A stretch of DNA of 64,000 nt from Carnobacterium gallinarum DSM 4847. GTDB taxonomy: Bacteria > Bacillota > Bacilli > Lactobacillales > Carnobacteriaceae. The DNA lies in NCBI RefSeq assembly GCF_000744375.1, contig NZ_JQLU01000002.1:56111-120110 (forward strand), written 5' to 3'. Positions within the stretch are counted from its first letter, which is position 1, and each line of letters begins with the position of its first letter. The notes beneath the pieces were generated by a model. It did no database searches. It was given only the letters and a program-made list of their open reading frames with translations, and had not been told where the DNA came from. This document shows positions 51,800 through 61,108 of the stretch, in pieces. The position numbers and the translations under genes are program-made.

Positions 51800-53581
51800 A
51801 TGTTACTAAAAGATTTGTTTGATATTGATAGCTTCCAATCTTTTTTTGAAAAAGGCGGTTGGTTTAGCATCAATGAAAATTTACAAAGTGTTCTAAATGC
51901 AATGCTCAATATTGCCTTTGGATTAATCAAATACCTTGTTCTGGCGTTAGATTATGTGATAGATAAACTCTTTAGTTTAAATTTATTAGAAGGGGTGTTA
52001 CCTGATTTATTCTCCACTACTGGTGCTATCTACAATAAATTATTCAGTGTTGTAGGAATTCTCCTTTTTACGTTTGTGATTGTTATTTCAGTGAAAGACT
52101 TTTTTGAAAAAGGAATTAGCAAAGCGTTCATTCGGTTTGGTATTTTTACTTTAATTTATGTTGGAAGTATGACCTTCTTTTCGGATGGTGCCAACAAAAT
52201 CCAAGAAGTGAATACACTATCTCAAAATGTTCAAGGACAGTTAGTTGATTTAACAAGTGGTAGTCTAATAAAAGGAAATGGCAATATCTCAGAAAATTTA
52301 CTTGGATCAAATCAACAATTAGATGGAACCAGCAATATCCGAAATCTCATTTTTGATGAATTTGTCATTAAGCCTTATGCGTTACTTAATTTTGGGAAAA
52401 CTGACTTATCAAAAGATCAATTTGAATCCTATCTTGTTAAAAGCAGCGAGACATTTGATCAAAAAAAGACAGACGAAATTGCAGATAAAATAAAAAAAGA
52501 CTCCGAAAAAAATTCTTATCTTACCTCAGATCGTATGACAGAAAAAGTTTCTGTTTTATTAAATACATTTATTATGCTGATTGTGATTGGAACAGCTGTA
52601 CTAATCATTGGGGTTGCAAACATTTTAATCCAGCTATTAATTTACGGCATTCTGTTTCTCTTTCCCTCACTACTATTTTTAGCTTTGATTCCAAACATGC
52701 ACCATCTATTAAAAAATGGCTTCATGTTATTAGGAACACTGTTTGCTTCAAAAATAGGGATTGGATTCGGCTTTGGTCTCCTGTTCTCTATTCTAAATTT
52801 GCTAGATTCCTTTTTTGTTGTAACAAACATTGTCACAATGATTGTTGGACTGTTTGTAAAAGTTTTGTTAGGTCTATTCATTTGGAAAAATAAAGGACAA
52901 ATCGTTCGCTCACTTACCAAAGGAAAAGCAGAGTTAAGAGACTTTTCTTTCAATCCAAAACAAGCCCTTCAAGAAAGACAACAGCAACGAGCACAAAAAG
53001 AAGATCAGCAAAATCGCTATGCTGAACAAACCTATAAAACACAAGCCGCAGAAAATGATTACCTTCGTTCAGGAGTAGAATTGGATCACGCTTATCGTCA
53101 AAATGAACTACAGGATAATTTATTAGTGCAAGCTGGTGAGGAAAAAACTTCTCTTGATGAAACAGTAACACCTTTTGATGAACACCCAATGGAATCCAAT
53201 GAAGAAACGCTCCCTATAGATACTTTTCATGCAAAAGATTCAGAAGAATCACCCAACTACCCTGTTGAAAATGTATCAGTCTTTGAAACAAGTACAGAAC
53301 CGTTTATAACAGAAACTGTATTACCAACGGAAGAAGTTGATGATACGTTAGTTGCTCCAAGCCCTTTAGAGGAAGAAATTAAAGCTCCTGTGGAACAAAT
53401 TATTGAAAATACAGAGATAACGAAGACTATAGAACATGTTTCTCTCGAAGAAACTCCTTCATCACCTACTCCAGTAACACAACATGAAGCAAAACAACTT
53501 GAAAAAGAAATTAGTCATTTAAGACAGGAAACCTATAGCACTCCAGAATTAGAAGAGGAACAGCTCTATGAAAGCACGTAA
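51800..53581 (+). CDS. VirB6-like polytopic channel protein (ConG/TcpH, Orf15-like)
   Basis: 593 residues. About seven hydrophobic spans lie between 30 and 385 (ALDYVIDKLFSLNLL, LLFTFVIVISVKDFF, LIVIGTAVLIIGVANILIQL and others). A long polar, acidic cytoplasmic tail (about 400-593) is rich in Gln at its start (QERQQQRAQKEDQQNR) and Glu/Thr later. It forms the membrane part of the channel. It overlaps the cell-wall hydrolase gene by 14 bp. Confidence 0.85.
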   Translation: MLLKDLFDIDSFQSFFEKGGWFSINENLQSVLNAMLNIAFGLIKYLVLALDYVIDKLFSLNLLEGVLPDLFSTTGAIYNKLFSVVGILLFTFVIVISVKDFFEKGISKAFIRFGIFTLIYVGSMTFFSDGANKIQEVNTLSQNVQGQLVDLTSGSLIKGNGNISENLLGSNQQLDGTSNIRNLIFDEFVIKPYALLNFGKTDLSKDQFESYLVKSSETFDQKKTDEIADKIKKDSEKNSYLTSDRMTEKVSVLLNTFIMLIVIGTAVLIIGVANILIQLLIYGILFLFPSLLFLALIPNMHHLLKNGFMLLGTLFASKIGIGFGFGLLFSILNLLDSFFVVTNIVTMIVGLFVKVLLGLFIWKNKGQIVRSLTKGKAELRDFSFNPKQALQERQQQRAQKEDQQNRYAEQTYKTQAAENDYLRSGVELDHAYRQNELQDNLLVQAGEEKTSLDETVTPFDEHPMESNEETLPIDTFHAKDSEESPNYPVENVSVFETSTEPFITETVLPTEEVDDTLVAPSPLEEEIKAPVEQIIENTEITKTIEHVSLEETPSSPTPVTQHEAKQLEKEISHLRQETYSTPELEEEQLYEST

Positions 53582-54605
53582 TTTATCTCTTTTATTACTA
53601 GCAGGTTCCTTTTTTATATTTTTCATGCTTATTGCTGGAAGTGACTCTTCAACTACACATTCTGGTTCAGAAGAAGGACAAAACCTTCCAGAAGCAGTGC
53701 TTCGTTGGAAAGACAAAGTCACAAAAGAAGCTACTAAAAATGAAATTCCCGAAGCAGTTCCTTATTTATTAGGAATCATTATGGCAGAATCAGGGGGAAA
53801 TTCAGAAAAATATCCTGATGTTATGCAATGTTCTGAAAGCCAAGGAAAGCCACCAAATTCAATTCAAGATCCAAATGAATCCATTGAAGTTGGCATAAAA
53901 TATTTTGCTGATATGTGGAAAGGACACCGAGAATACGATGTTTTAAATATTGTACAAGCATATAATTTTGGAGGTGGCTTTCTAAGTCGTTCAGGTAAGA
54001 GCTACTCTCTGGATCGTGCGATTCAATTTTCAAAAAATCAAGCAGGTGGAAAAACAGTCACTTATACTAATCCTATAGCTGTCAACTTAGGCTATGATTA
54101 TCGTTATACGTATGGCAATATGTTTTACGCTCAAATTGTTAAACAGTACATCACTTCTACTTCCAGCAATAATAGCCAAGAAAATTCAGCTATTGTAAAA
54201 TCAGCACTTAAAGAATTAGATGAAGGAACACATGAGGGAGGGATGAAGTATTGGCAATGGTACTACTTCAACGGACGTGTTGAATGGTGTGCCATTTTTG
54301 TTTCTTATAATGCTGAAAAAGCTGGCGTTAAAATGGAACGGTTTGCTTATTGCCCAACAGGTATTGAAAATTTTAAAGCTAAAAACCAATGGCAGGGGAA
54401 AGGAAATTTGCCTAAAAATGGCAATATCATCTTTTTTGATTGGGATGGTGATTCTGTTAGCGACCATGTAGGAATCGTGGAGAAAGTAGAAAATGAAGTT
54501 GTTTATACAATTGAAGGAAATTCAGGAGATAAGATTGCTAAACTAAGTTATGAAAAAAATAGCCCTTATATTATGGGGTATGGAACACCTATCGTTCGAA
54601 CATGA
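53568..54605 (+). CDS. CwlT-like transfer hydrolase: lysozyme-like plus CHAP domain (Orf14-like)
   Basis: 345 residues. An N-terminal signal/anchor span (about 5-25) is followed by a lysozyme-like muramidase domain (about 45-200; PYLLGIIMAESGG with the catalytic Glu, VQAYNFGGGF). The C-terminal CHAP endopeptidase domain (about 215-345) has EWCAIFVSYNAE with the catalytic Cys, and SDHVGIVEKV with the catalytic His. It opens the wall for the channel. Tn916 and ICEBs1 versions carry NlpC/P60 here; CHAP occurs in related elements. Confidence 0.88.
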   Translation: MKARNLSLLLLAGSFFIFFMLIAGSDSSTTHSGSEEGQNLPEAVLRWKDKVTKEATKNEIPEAVPYLLGIIMAESGGNSEKYPDVMQCSESQGKPPNSIQDPNESIEVGIKYFADMWKGHREYDVLNIVQAYNFGGGFLSRSGKSYSLDRAIQFSKNQAGGKTVTYTNPIAVNLGYDYRYTYGNMFYAQIVKQYITSTSSNNSQENSAIVKSALKELDEGTHEGGMKYWQWYYFNGRVEWCAIFVSYNAEKAGVKMERFAYCPTGIENFKAKNQWQGKGNLPKNGNIIFFDWDGDSVSDHVGIVEKVENEVVYTIEGNSGDKIAKLSYEKNSPYIMGYGTPIVRT

Positions 54606-54621
54606 TAATGTCTTAATGTAA

Positions 54622-56166
54622 TCGAAGCACAAAATGTCCCTTCGTGATAAAATCAAACCATGAAAAGGATAATACTAACAATGAATGAAGATAAGAAATA
54701 TAACGTAATAAAAGCTGTCACAGAAAAAAGAAAAGATAAGAAGAGAGCTTGTGTTGAACTAGATCTCTCGATCAGACAAGTCAATCGATTAATCCAAAAA
54801 TATCAAGAAGGAGGAAAGGCTGTTTTTTCACACGGCAATAGAGGAAAAAAACAGATGCATGCCGTACCGGAGGATGTAAAAAAACAAATCATTGGGCTTT
54901 ATCAACAGTTTAATATAAAACCGAATGTGAAGCACTTTACTGAAATATTAAAGGAGGATTATGCGATCTGTTACACCGATACAACGATTCGAAATATTTT
55001 ATACCTAGCGAATATTATCTCACCTAAAACACAAAGAAAGACACGAAAAAAAATAAAAGCTCGAATCAAAGCACAATCAATGAAAGCAAAGACAAAGCTT
55101 GATAATCCACTGCTTCCAAGAGCCGAAGATCAACTGGCTTCACCCGAAAAAATCCATCCTAGCCGCTCTAGGAAAAAATACCAAGGAGAGCTGATTCAAA
55201 TGGATGCCAGTTCATACAATTGGTTCGGGAACGACGTCACCCATCTTCACTTAGCGATTGATGACGCTTCTGGGGATATCGTTGGTGGGTATTTCGACAC
55301 GCAAGAAACGCTCAATGGCTATTATCATGTGCTCCATCAGATCCTCCGTAACCGAGGGATTCCTTTAGCTTTTTTAACCGATAAACGAACCGTTTTTGAC
55401 TATCAATCCAAAACCAAGAAAGTCGTTGAGGAAGATACCTTCACGCAATTTGGTTTTGCCTGCCATCAACTCGGTATTGACATTCGTACCTCCTCTATTC
55501 CACAAGCGAAAGGCCGTGTAGAACGATTAAACGGCACGGTTCAATCACGACTTCCTGTAGATTTAGAATTAGCAGGGATCCAATCTATTGTGGAAGCCAA
55601 TCATTTTTTAACAAAATGGATTCAATCATTTAACAGGAAGTTTGGTAATAAGACGAAGGAATCAATCTATGAGAAGGCACCTACGAAATCAGAGATGAAT
55701 TTATTATTAGCACGAGTCGCAAATAGAAAAATCGATAGTGGGCATCACATTCGGTATCAAAATAACTACTATTTACCGACGGAGGGTAGCGAAGATCAGT
55801 ACTTTACACGCGGATCAAAAGCCCTCGTTATCGAATCCTTTAACGGCGAAATCTATGTAAATATCGCTGAAAAAATATACACAACAAGGAGACTGAAAGA
55901 ACATGACGACTATTCAACAGAGTTTGACCCGATTCCAGAGCAAAAAAAAGAAAGACGCCAGTATATTCCCCCACAATCTCACCCGTGGAAACTAGAGTCT
56001 TTCAAAAGATATCTTCGCAGCATCGGAAAAACACTCGAAGAATACGAAGCTGAACGAGCAGCTTAACACTCATTTTACCAAATACGGTCACATTAATGCA
56101 AGTTTTTACGAAGGAAAAGCTTGCATTAATGTGAGCTTAAGGTTTAGGACATTTTACCTTTCGCTT
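54622..56166 (+). mobile_element. Insertion sequence of the ISNCY/IS1202 type
   Basis: About 1.54 kb with one transposase gene. Related ends: AAGCACAAAATGTCC at the left (about 54625-54639) and, on the other strand at the right, AAAGGTAAAATGTCC (about 56147-56161). The left end lies just after the cwlT-like stop. The right end cuts directly into a truncated regulator gene. Exact limits and target duplication could not be fixed by eye. Confidence 0.7.
54660..56066 (+). CDS. IS transposase (ISNCY/IS1202 family)
   Basis: 468 residues. The N-terminal helix-turn-helix (KKRACVELDLSIRQVNRLIQ) precedes an rve-type DDE integrase core: LIQMDASSYNWFG (first Asp), LAFLTDKRTVFDY (second Asp), PQAKGRVERLNGTVQSRL (the Glu). 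The C-terminus is basic. It looks complete. The start is uncertain: the ATG at 54660 or the one eight codons later that follows AAAAGGA. Confidence 0.85.
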   Translation: MKRIILTMNEDKKYNVIKAVTEKRKDKKRACVELDLSIRQVNRLIQKYQEGGKAVFSHGNRGKKQMHAVPEDVKKQIIGLYQQFNIKPNVKHFTEILKEDYAICYTDTTIRNILYLANIISPKTQRKTRKKIKARIKAQSMKAKTKLDNPLLPRAEDQLASPEKIHPSRSRKKYQGELIQMDASSYNWFGNDVTHLHLAIDDASGDIVGGYFDTQETLNGYYHVLHQILRNRGIPLAFLTDKRTVFDYQSKTKKVVEEDTFTQFGFACHQLGIDIRTSSIPQAKGRVERLNGTVQSRLPVDLELAGIQSIVEANHFLTKWIQSFNRKFGNKTKESIYEKAPTKSEMNLLLARVANRKIDSGHHIRYQNNYYLPTEGSEDQYFTRGSKALVIESFNGEIYVNIAEKIYTTRRLKEHDDYSTEFDPIPEQKKERRQYIPPQSHPWKLESFKRYLRSIGKTLEEYEAERAA

Positions 56167-56683
56167 GACATGTATAAATATATACGGTCTTCAACAAATT
56201 AAATTTTTAGAAAAAAAACTATTTCCAGTCAATCAGAAAGAAATAAGAAGTCAGGAATTTATCTCCACTGTCTTTTTAGCTTATAATAATATGATTTGCC
56301 AAGCTGTATATGTTAAAAATTACACTCAGGGTTTTAAATATTTAAAGCAAGCACTTAAATTTGAGAATAGAGAAATTGAATATTCGTCAAAAATACAGTT
56401 CCTATTCCTTGAACAACTTCTGTATTGCCAATTATACAAAGCACACGACAACCACAAAAAAGAAATAGAAGCGTACCTTAAGGCTTATAACTTTGCTGAA
56501 CTTGTCGAATCTCTCGGTGATACAAAGCAAAGTAAGATCATGTATCATGACCTAGAACAAGTTAAAGAAAATAAAGACATTATTTCTCCAGGTGATCCGA
56601 GTCTCATATTCGATAAACCTACTCAACAGGACAGTGAAGTTAAATTGTATTTAAATAGCCTTCCACCAAGAAAAATCAAATAA
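56167..56683 (+). pseudogene. Truncated RNPP-type regulator, C-terminal TPR part
   Basis: The open frame starts at the edge of the insertion sequence, and no ribosome binding site stands before its ATG. The 172 residues are helical TPR-like sequence (VYVKNYTQGFKYLKQALKFE, LEQLLYCQLYKAHDNHKKEI) as in the C-terminal half of Rgg/PlcR-type regulators. The N-terminal helix-turn-helix half is missing and is not found on the other side of the element. The insertion therefore came with a deletion. It is related in type to the intact regulator at 14566. Confidence 0.65.
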
Positions 56684-56695
56684 TACATTACAGCT

Positions 56696-56733
56696 AGCAA
56701 CCAATAAATTTCATTTATATTGGTTGCTGCTTT
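56696..56733. terminator. Bidirectional hairpin terminator
   Basis: AGCAACCAATA / TATTGGTTGCT stem with an 11-nt loop, placed between the convergent regulator remnant and the 56737 gene. Confidence 0.75.
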
Positions 56734-56736
56734 CGT

Positions 56737-57294
56737 TTATTTTCGAGATAAAACTTCTACAAAAACTACAGAAACCTCCACAAACGTATCTTCATCACTT
56801 AAAATCCCTGTTACCCATCCAGGTAATGTTCTCCCCATCGTTACATACAACTCAATCATAACCTTCAAAAACTCATCTTTTTTACTTTTTTCACTAGCTT
56901 TTTTTAATCGACGTACAAAATCTAAAAAACGAATCTCTATCTCGCTACCTGCAACGTCAGCTTTAACACTCTCAGCTTCCCTAGCAACCTTCTCAGTCAA
57001 TTGTATCCCCTCTTCAGCTAGAAACGTCTTATTTCCAACTTGATTAACCAGGTATTCTGATTCTAAACGAATCAGCTTATTATAAACCTCGTCAATTGTA
57101 AAATCACCTAATGCAGCAATCCCTACAAAAAAATAAATTGGATACTTCTCTATCCCCCACTCACGCTTAAACCAAGTGGAAATCGTTGATTGCGGGATTC
57201 CTGTTGCTAAACAAAACTCTGATAAATTCATTTTCAACTCTTCTTTTAAAAAAATTAACACCGGATGTTTACCCAAAATAAAATCTTTTCCCAT
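56737..57294 (-). CDS. Putative DNA-binding protein next to rep
   Basis: 185 residues. The N-terminal 60 residues look like a helix-turn-helix (LKEELKMNLSEFCLATGIPQ, STISTWFKREWG). The middle is charged and helical (AREAESVKADVAGSEIEIRF), and the C-terminus is hydrophobic. AGGTAGG precedes the ATG. It is read leftward, downstream of rep and its presumed origin. Possibly a plasmid regulator; no family is certain. Confidence 0.55.
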   Translation of the reverse strand: MGKDFILGKHPVLIFLKEELKMNLSEFCLATGIPQSTISTWFKREWGIEKYPIYFFVGIAALGDFTIDEVYNKLIRLESEYLVNQVGNKTFLAEEGIQLTEKVAREAESVKADVAGSEIEIRFLDFVRRLKKASEKSKKDEFLKVMIELYVTMGRTLPGWVTGILSDEDTFVEVSVVFVEVLSRK

Positions 57295-57399
57295 TCCCTT
57301 GCCTACCTCTCTATCTTAGAATTACAAACACTTTGCGATATAATTATCGCAAGCTCTATTTAAACTCTAACATAAATCATAAACAACGCAAACAATAAA

Positions 57400-57507
57400 A
57401 TAAACTCATACTCTTAAAGTATATCTCTAAATAGATCCCTAATGCTTGGTTAGAGAGAAGTGCGTATATAAGATATATTAAGTAATTGGCAGACTGGCTC
57501 TTTTAAT
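57400..57507. other. Presumed replication origin downstream of rep
   Basis: In Inc18 plasmids the theta origin lies just after the rep gene. Here the 210 bp after the rep stop are AT-rich, with direct TAAATAGAT/TAAT motifs and a short GCTTGGTTAG stretch, and no gene. The location is inferred from the family, not seen as a motif. Confidence 0.4.
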
Positions 57508-59088
57508 TTAACTTGTATCTAGTTCTGATAATTCCATCTGCATCGTTCTCACAGGCTGTTCTGACGCATCTTTTAGGAAATTAGCCACAACGCTACGGCA
57601 TTTTGGAATTAACTCACAAAGCGCTAAAACTAATTTTTCTGCTCTTTCTTTTTTATTGTGGTAGATTGATTGAATCAGCATAGCCCTGGTAGTCAAGTAT
57701 GTTCGACTTGCTCGCCCACGTGTGGTTTCTGTAAATAGTTCCCCACGTTGTTCCAGGTCCTTTAGTAATTCCTTCAGTGTTGATTTCGGAATTCCAATTC
57801 CTTCTTGAATCGCAGCATAGGTGGTTTCGATAACCATTTTATCCGGAGTAACTTGTTTGTTAATCCACTCAAAAAGGTCCTTCTGCCATTCGTATTTATG
57901 AACTCGTTGTCTCTCTGTCCGTGCTTTTTTATGCTTATGCCATAAACTTCTATGCACTTTTCCATTTGTTTTAGTTTTTAATTCTTTCATGTGATCTGAT
58001 TTGACCCATTTATGGATTAAAGCATTAATGTGATCCTTGTGTGCACCTTTGTATTCTCCGCTATAGGCATTTATTACCGTTCTTTCAAGTTCCATGTACT
58101 CAAGGGGGCTTGTTAAATTAATATTAAATTCTTCCATCATGTTTAATGCCTCCTGAAATGTTAACCCCGAACTGTAACATGCCAATGACATTGTTAATAC
58201 TGCATTGTTTCTTCCCAAATCTTGGCCAGCACCACAATCAATTTCATTTGCATTGATCAATGCTTTAAACCAAGCAGCATTAATTTGTTTTCCGTATTTT
58301 TTTATACGTACATTATTTTTGCCATCAGCAACTGCAGCAATATTATTCTCTTCAACACAATTTTTGGCATAAAACATGGACCATTCTTGTAAGTCATCAA
58401 AATAATATTGAAACTCCGGATTAAAACTAACAATATTATCAGAATTCGGCGTTCTAAAAATACCGAAATTGTTACAACCAACGTCCACACAGTTCATTTT
58501 CTCAGCAAATGCTAACTTAATGCTACGAGAAATCGCTCTTGCTGTTCTTAAAGATTTATAATTATTGGCACTCGATACAAAACTCGGTTCTTTTAGTGAA
58601 TAGTAAAAGTGATACCCTTTTGTTGTTTTCAAAACTAGTGTAGGTACATAGTAAAAGCCTGCTTTAAAAGTATTTTCAATGATTTCGTTAACTGATGCTC
58701 TCTCATAAGCTGATTTGAAATCAATATCGACAACAAAACAGTTGATTTGGCTTAGATTGTATTCTTTATGTCCTTTTACATAGAGCCTAGTCTCATCCGT
58801 ATATCCACCGTAACTAAATATATTTGGAGTCCAATGGGTAAATTGATCTCTATTTTCTTCTAGTGCTTCAAGTGAAGTCAATACAATGCCTCTTGCTGCT
58901 TGCATGTTTTCCTTTGTTCTGAAACCAAAAATAGCACCCTTTTTATTTTTATCTTCCTGAAAGTTCAATGAATTGTATTTACTATTCTTAACTTTGTAGC
59001 GTTTTAATCCACCATTTAGAATTAGTTCTTGAACTTTAATCGGATCTATTTTGATTGCTGCAGTATTAGGTTCTGCTATAGTTTGCAT
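57508..59088 (-). CDS. Inc18-type replication initiator (RepE/RepR/RepS-like)
   Basis: 526 residues. It shares with pAMbeta1 RepE the stretches GAIFGFRTKENM, GIVLTSLEALEEN, FTHWTPNIFSYGGYTDET, KGHKEYNLSQINCF, LGRNNAVLTMSLACYSSGLT and ERQRVHKYEWQKDL at matching positions (recalled). These proteins bind and melt the origin for one-way theta replication and contain a primase-C-terminal-like region. It is about 30 residues longer than RepE. Expression is set by an attenuator and counter-transcript upstream, as in pIP501/pAMbeta1. Confidence 0.93.
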   Translation of the reverse strand: MQTIAEPNTAAIKIDPIKVQELILNGGLKRYKVKNSKYNSLNFQEDKNKKGAIFGFRTKENMQAARGIVLTSLEALEENRDQFTHWTPNIFSYGGYTDETRLYVKGHKEYNLSQINCFVVDIDFKSAYERASVNEIIENTFKAGFYYVPTLVLKTTKGYHFYYSLKEPSFVSSANNYKSLRTARAISRSIKLAFAEKMNCVDVGCNNFGIFRTPNSDNIVSFNPEFQYYFDDLQEWSMFYAKNCVEENNIAAVADGKNNVRIKKYGKQINAAWFKALINANEIDCGAGQDLGRNNAVLTMSLACYSSGLTFQEALNMMEEFNINLTSPLEYMELERTVINAYSGEYKGAHKDHINALIHKWVKSDHMKELKTKTNGKVHRSLWHKHKKARTERQRVHKYEWQKDLFEWINKQVTPDKMVIETTYAAIQEGIGIPKSTLKELLKDLEQRGELFTETTRGRASRTYLTTRAMLIQSIYHNKKERAEKLVLALCELIPKCRSVVANFLKDASEQPVRTMQMELSELDTS

Positions 59089-59112
59089 TATATTTCACCT
59101 CCAGTTAATCAA

Positions 59113-59151
59113 CAAAAAAAGAGAGAGCACTAGTACTAGTGCTCTCTCTTT
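59113..59151 (-). terminator. Transcription attenuator in the rep leader
   Basis: A perfect 34-bp palindrome (AAAGAGAGAGCACTAGT and its complement) followed on the minus strand by a T-run, about 25 nt before the rep start. It is the expected position of the attenuator in Inc18 plasmids: pairing of the antisense RNA with the leader lets this hairpin form and stops rep transcription. Confidence 0.88.
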
Positions 59152-59214
59152 CGTCATTCCAAACTGTTATGCTAATTCCCAGCGTGAAAACACACTTAAA
59201 TAAGCCTTAAAAGG

Positions 59215-59386
59215 TTGAATTTTCCTTGAAAATTTGGTATAATAAATTATCAGAAACAGGCTCCAACCTGTTTCATTCAAAATAAAATACTAATTTTTAT
59301 GGGACGAGAATGAACACATAGCTTTCGTATGTGATTCAGAATGTATTAGAGGGACCAAGCTCTTATACTTTCCGTCTCTTTTTTTG
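59215..59386 (+). ncRNA. Counter-transcript (antisense) RNA controlling rep, with promoter
   Basis: The + strand promoter TTGAAT (59215-59220) and TATAAT (59238-59243), 17 bp apart, would start RNA near 59250. A hairpin AACAGG..CCTGTTT lies at the 5' end, and an intrinsic terminator with a T7 run ends it near 59386. The length, about 137 nt, is very close to RNAIII of pIP501 (136 nt), and it is antisense to the rep leader. Confidence 0.85.
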
Positions 59387-59444
59387 TATCAATCATACCT
59401 AAACTTTTTTAAAATGTAAATATTTTTACATTTGATATATGCTT

Positions 59445-59774
59445 TTAATTCAATTCAAGTGCATTGGCACCCTTTAATCGAAATCTATCAATTTCTTCTG
59501 GAGTATTTAACTCAGAAATCATTTTTTTTATTTGTTCTAACTCAAATGAATGGTTTAAAAGGAGTGGCTCATATTTACTAAAAACCATATCTTCAAATCT
59601 ATCCAATGCTTCAGTACCAAAATTTCTAGTTCCGTTGTCAAACTCTCTAACATAACTAGATGCTAATCCAATTGCTTTAGAAAGTTCAATTCGACTAATA
59701 TAATAGTTATCGATTAGAAATTTTAGTACATAACGATTATACTCATTTCTAAATTCTTTAGTACCCTTTTCCAT
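59445..59774 (-). CDS. Cop-like repressor of rep
   Basis: 109 residues from the ATG at 59774, 6-7 nt after AGGAGAGG; the frame's TTG ten codons upstream has no site. A helix-turn-helix-like region (RIELSKAIGLASSYVREFDN, about 28-48) is followed by a charged helical tail. In Inc18 plasmids a small Cop repressor gene lies upstream of rep in the same direction, as here. Confidence 0.7.
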   Translation of the reverse strand: MEKGTKEFRNEYNRYVLKFLIDNYYISRIELSKAIGLASSYVREFDNGTRNFGTEALDRFEDMVFSKYEPLLLNHSFELEQIKKMISELNTPEEIDRFRLKGANALELN

Positions 59775-59899
59775 ATAACCTCTCCTTGTTGTCACTTGTA
59801 ACAACAGTTCTTAAGTAACATAATACCACCTTTTTTTTACATACTCAATAGATATTACTTTTTTTTTTCACTGTTTTTGTTTTTATTTTTGAAAAAACC

Positions 59900-60135
59900 C
59901 TTTAAAATCAATTAGTAATATATTGTATTACTATTTAAAATACATTATTAATAGTAATACAATATATTTTATTACTAAATACTATTCAGAAAACCCTTAT
60001 TTATAAACTTTTATTCACTTAGTTGTTGATTTCGACAACGTTAAGTGGTATTATATTGTAGTAGTATTATATGTATATTTTTAATAGTAATATATTAGTC
60101 ACATTTTTGTATTACCTTTATATTTCTTTAAGGAG
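59900..60135. repeat. AT-rich repeat cluster upstream of parA (presumed centromere)
   Basis: TAGTAATA-type motifs in both orientations: TAATATATTGTATTACTA near 59919-59935, AATAGTAATACAATATATT near 59950, AATAGTAATATATTAG near 60080. ATTACCTTTATATTTCTTT lies just before the parA site. The same vocabulary fills the array after the partition genes. In pAD1-type partition systems TAGTARRR iterons of this kind bind the partition proteins. Confidence 0.65.
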
Positions 60136-60145
60136 GAAACTTACT

Positions 60146-61108
60146 ATGGCAGTAGGAATTACAGTTGCAGCAAACAAAGGTGGGGTTGGGAAAACTCTTA
60201 TCACACTAAATCTTACCGGTGCTCTTAGAAAATCATTTCCAAATGCTCGTATACTAGTTGTTGATACAGATGCACAGGGGAATACAACAAAATCATTTAG
60301 AGTTAAACTGAAGAACGATCAAAACACTATATACGATGTTTTTATGGGAACAGCCACTGTTGAAGAAGCCATTGTTACAACATATGACAATCAAATTGAT
60401 GTATTACCAGCAAATGCTGATAACAACTATTTAGAGTTTGACAAAATGGAAGTCTTTCGTGATACAATTCTAGAATGGTTTATATCATTAATTAAAAAGT
60501 TTAAAGATAACATTTCAGAATTAATGACCCTCGAGGGATTGAAAAAAAAGATGAACAAGAACATTGACCCTAGCTCAAATTACTTTAACGCTCTGGAAGG
60601 TGCTTTTGATAAGGTTGAGCATGATTATGACTTTATTATTTTTGATACTCCTCCTGAACTTAAACAAGTAACGTCGTCAGTGTTGTCAATTGCAGATGTT
60701 GTATTGGTTCCTTATGAACCTGATTTGAATGGTGTAGATGGTGTAACACACCTAATATCACGAGTAAACACACTAAAGGATAAATATAATCCTAGTTTGA
60801 GAATTGGTGGTGTTTTGGCAAATAAAGTTTATAATACAAATCTACACGCTAAAATGATTAATGCCATGATGAAATACACCAACAGAAATAATTATCACTA
60901 CTTTGATTCTGAAATCCCTAGATCTATTACATTTGCTGATAAGTTAGTACGAAACGGTATGCCCATTACTATGAGCGCACCAGAAAATAAATTTTCTCAA
61001 AATTTTTACAAGTTACTAAATGAAATGAATCAGTTAGGATTACTTTCAAAAGAAGGAAATGTTCTTGAAATTCCTAATCAACTATATAATGATAAGGAGG
61101 AAGAATAA
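60146..61108 (+). CDS. parA: ParA-type partition ATPase
   Basis: 320 residues from the ATG at 60146, which has AAGGAGG; the longer frame from 60071 has none and lies in the repeat cluster. Deviant Walker A ANKGGVGKTLITLN at residues 9-22, VVDTDAQGNTT as the switch I region, and FIIFDTPPELK as Walker B. ParA drives plasmid copies apart using its DNA-bound partner. It overlaps the next gene by one base. Confidence 0.92.
   Translation: MAVGITVAANKGGVGKTLITLNLTGALRKSFPNARILVVDTDAQGNTTKSFRVKLKNDQNTIYDVFMGTATVEEAIVTTYDNQIDVLPANADNNYLEFDKMEVFRDTILEWFISLIKKFKDNISELMTLEGLKKKMNKNIDPSSNYFNALEGAFDKVEHDYDFIIFDTPPELKQVTSSVLSIADVVLVPYEPDLNGVDGVTHLISRVNTLKDKYNPSLRIGGVLANKVYNTNLHAKMINAMMKYTNRNNYHYFDSEIPRSITFADKLVRNGMPITMSAPENKFSQNFYKLLNEMNQLGLLSKEGNVLEIPNQLYNDKEEE

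Noticed and set aside
42477..54605. Complete Tn916 with tet(M)
   Set aside because: Transfer genes are present, but in ICEBs1-like order, and no tet(M), integrase or excisionase gene is seen in the window.
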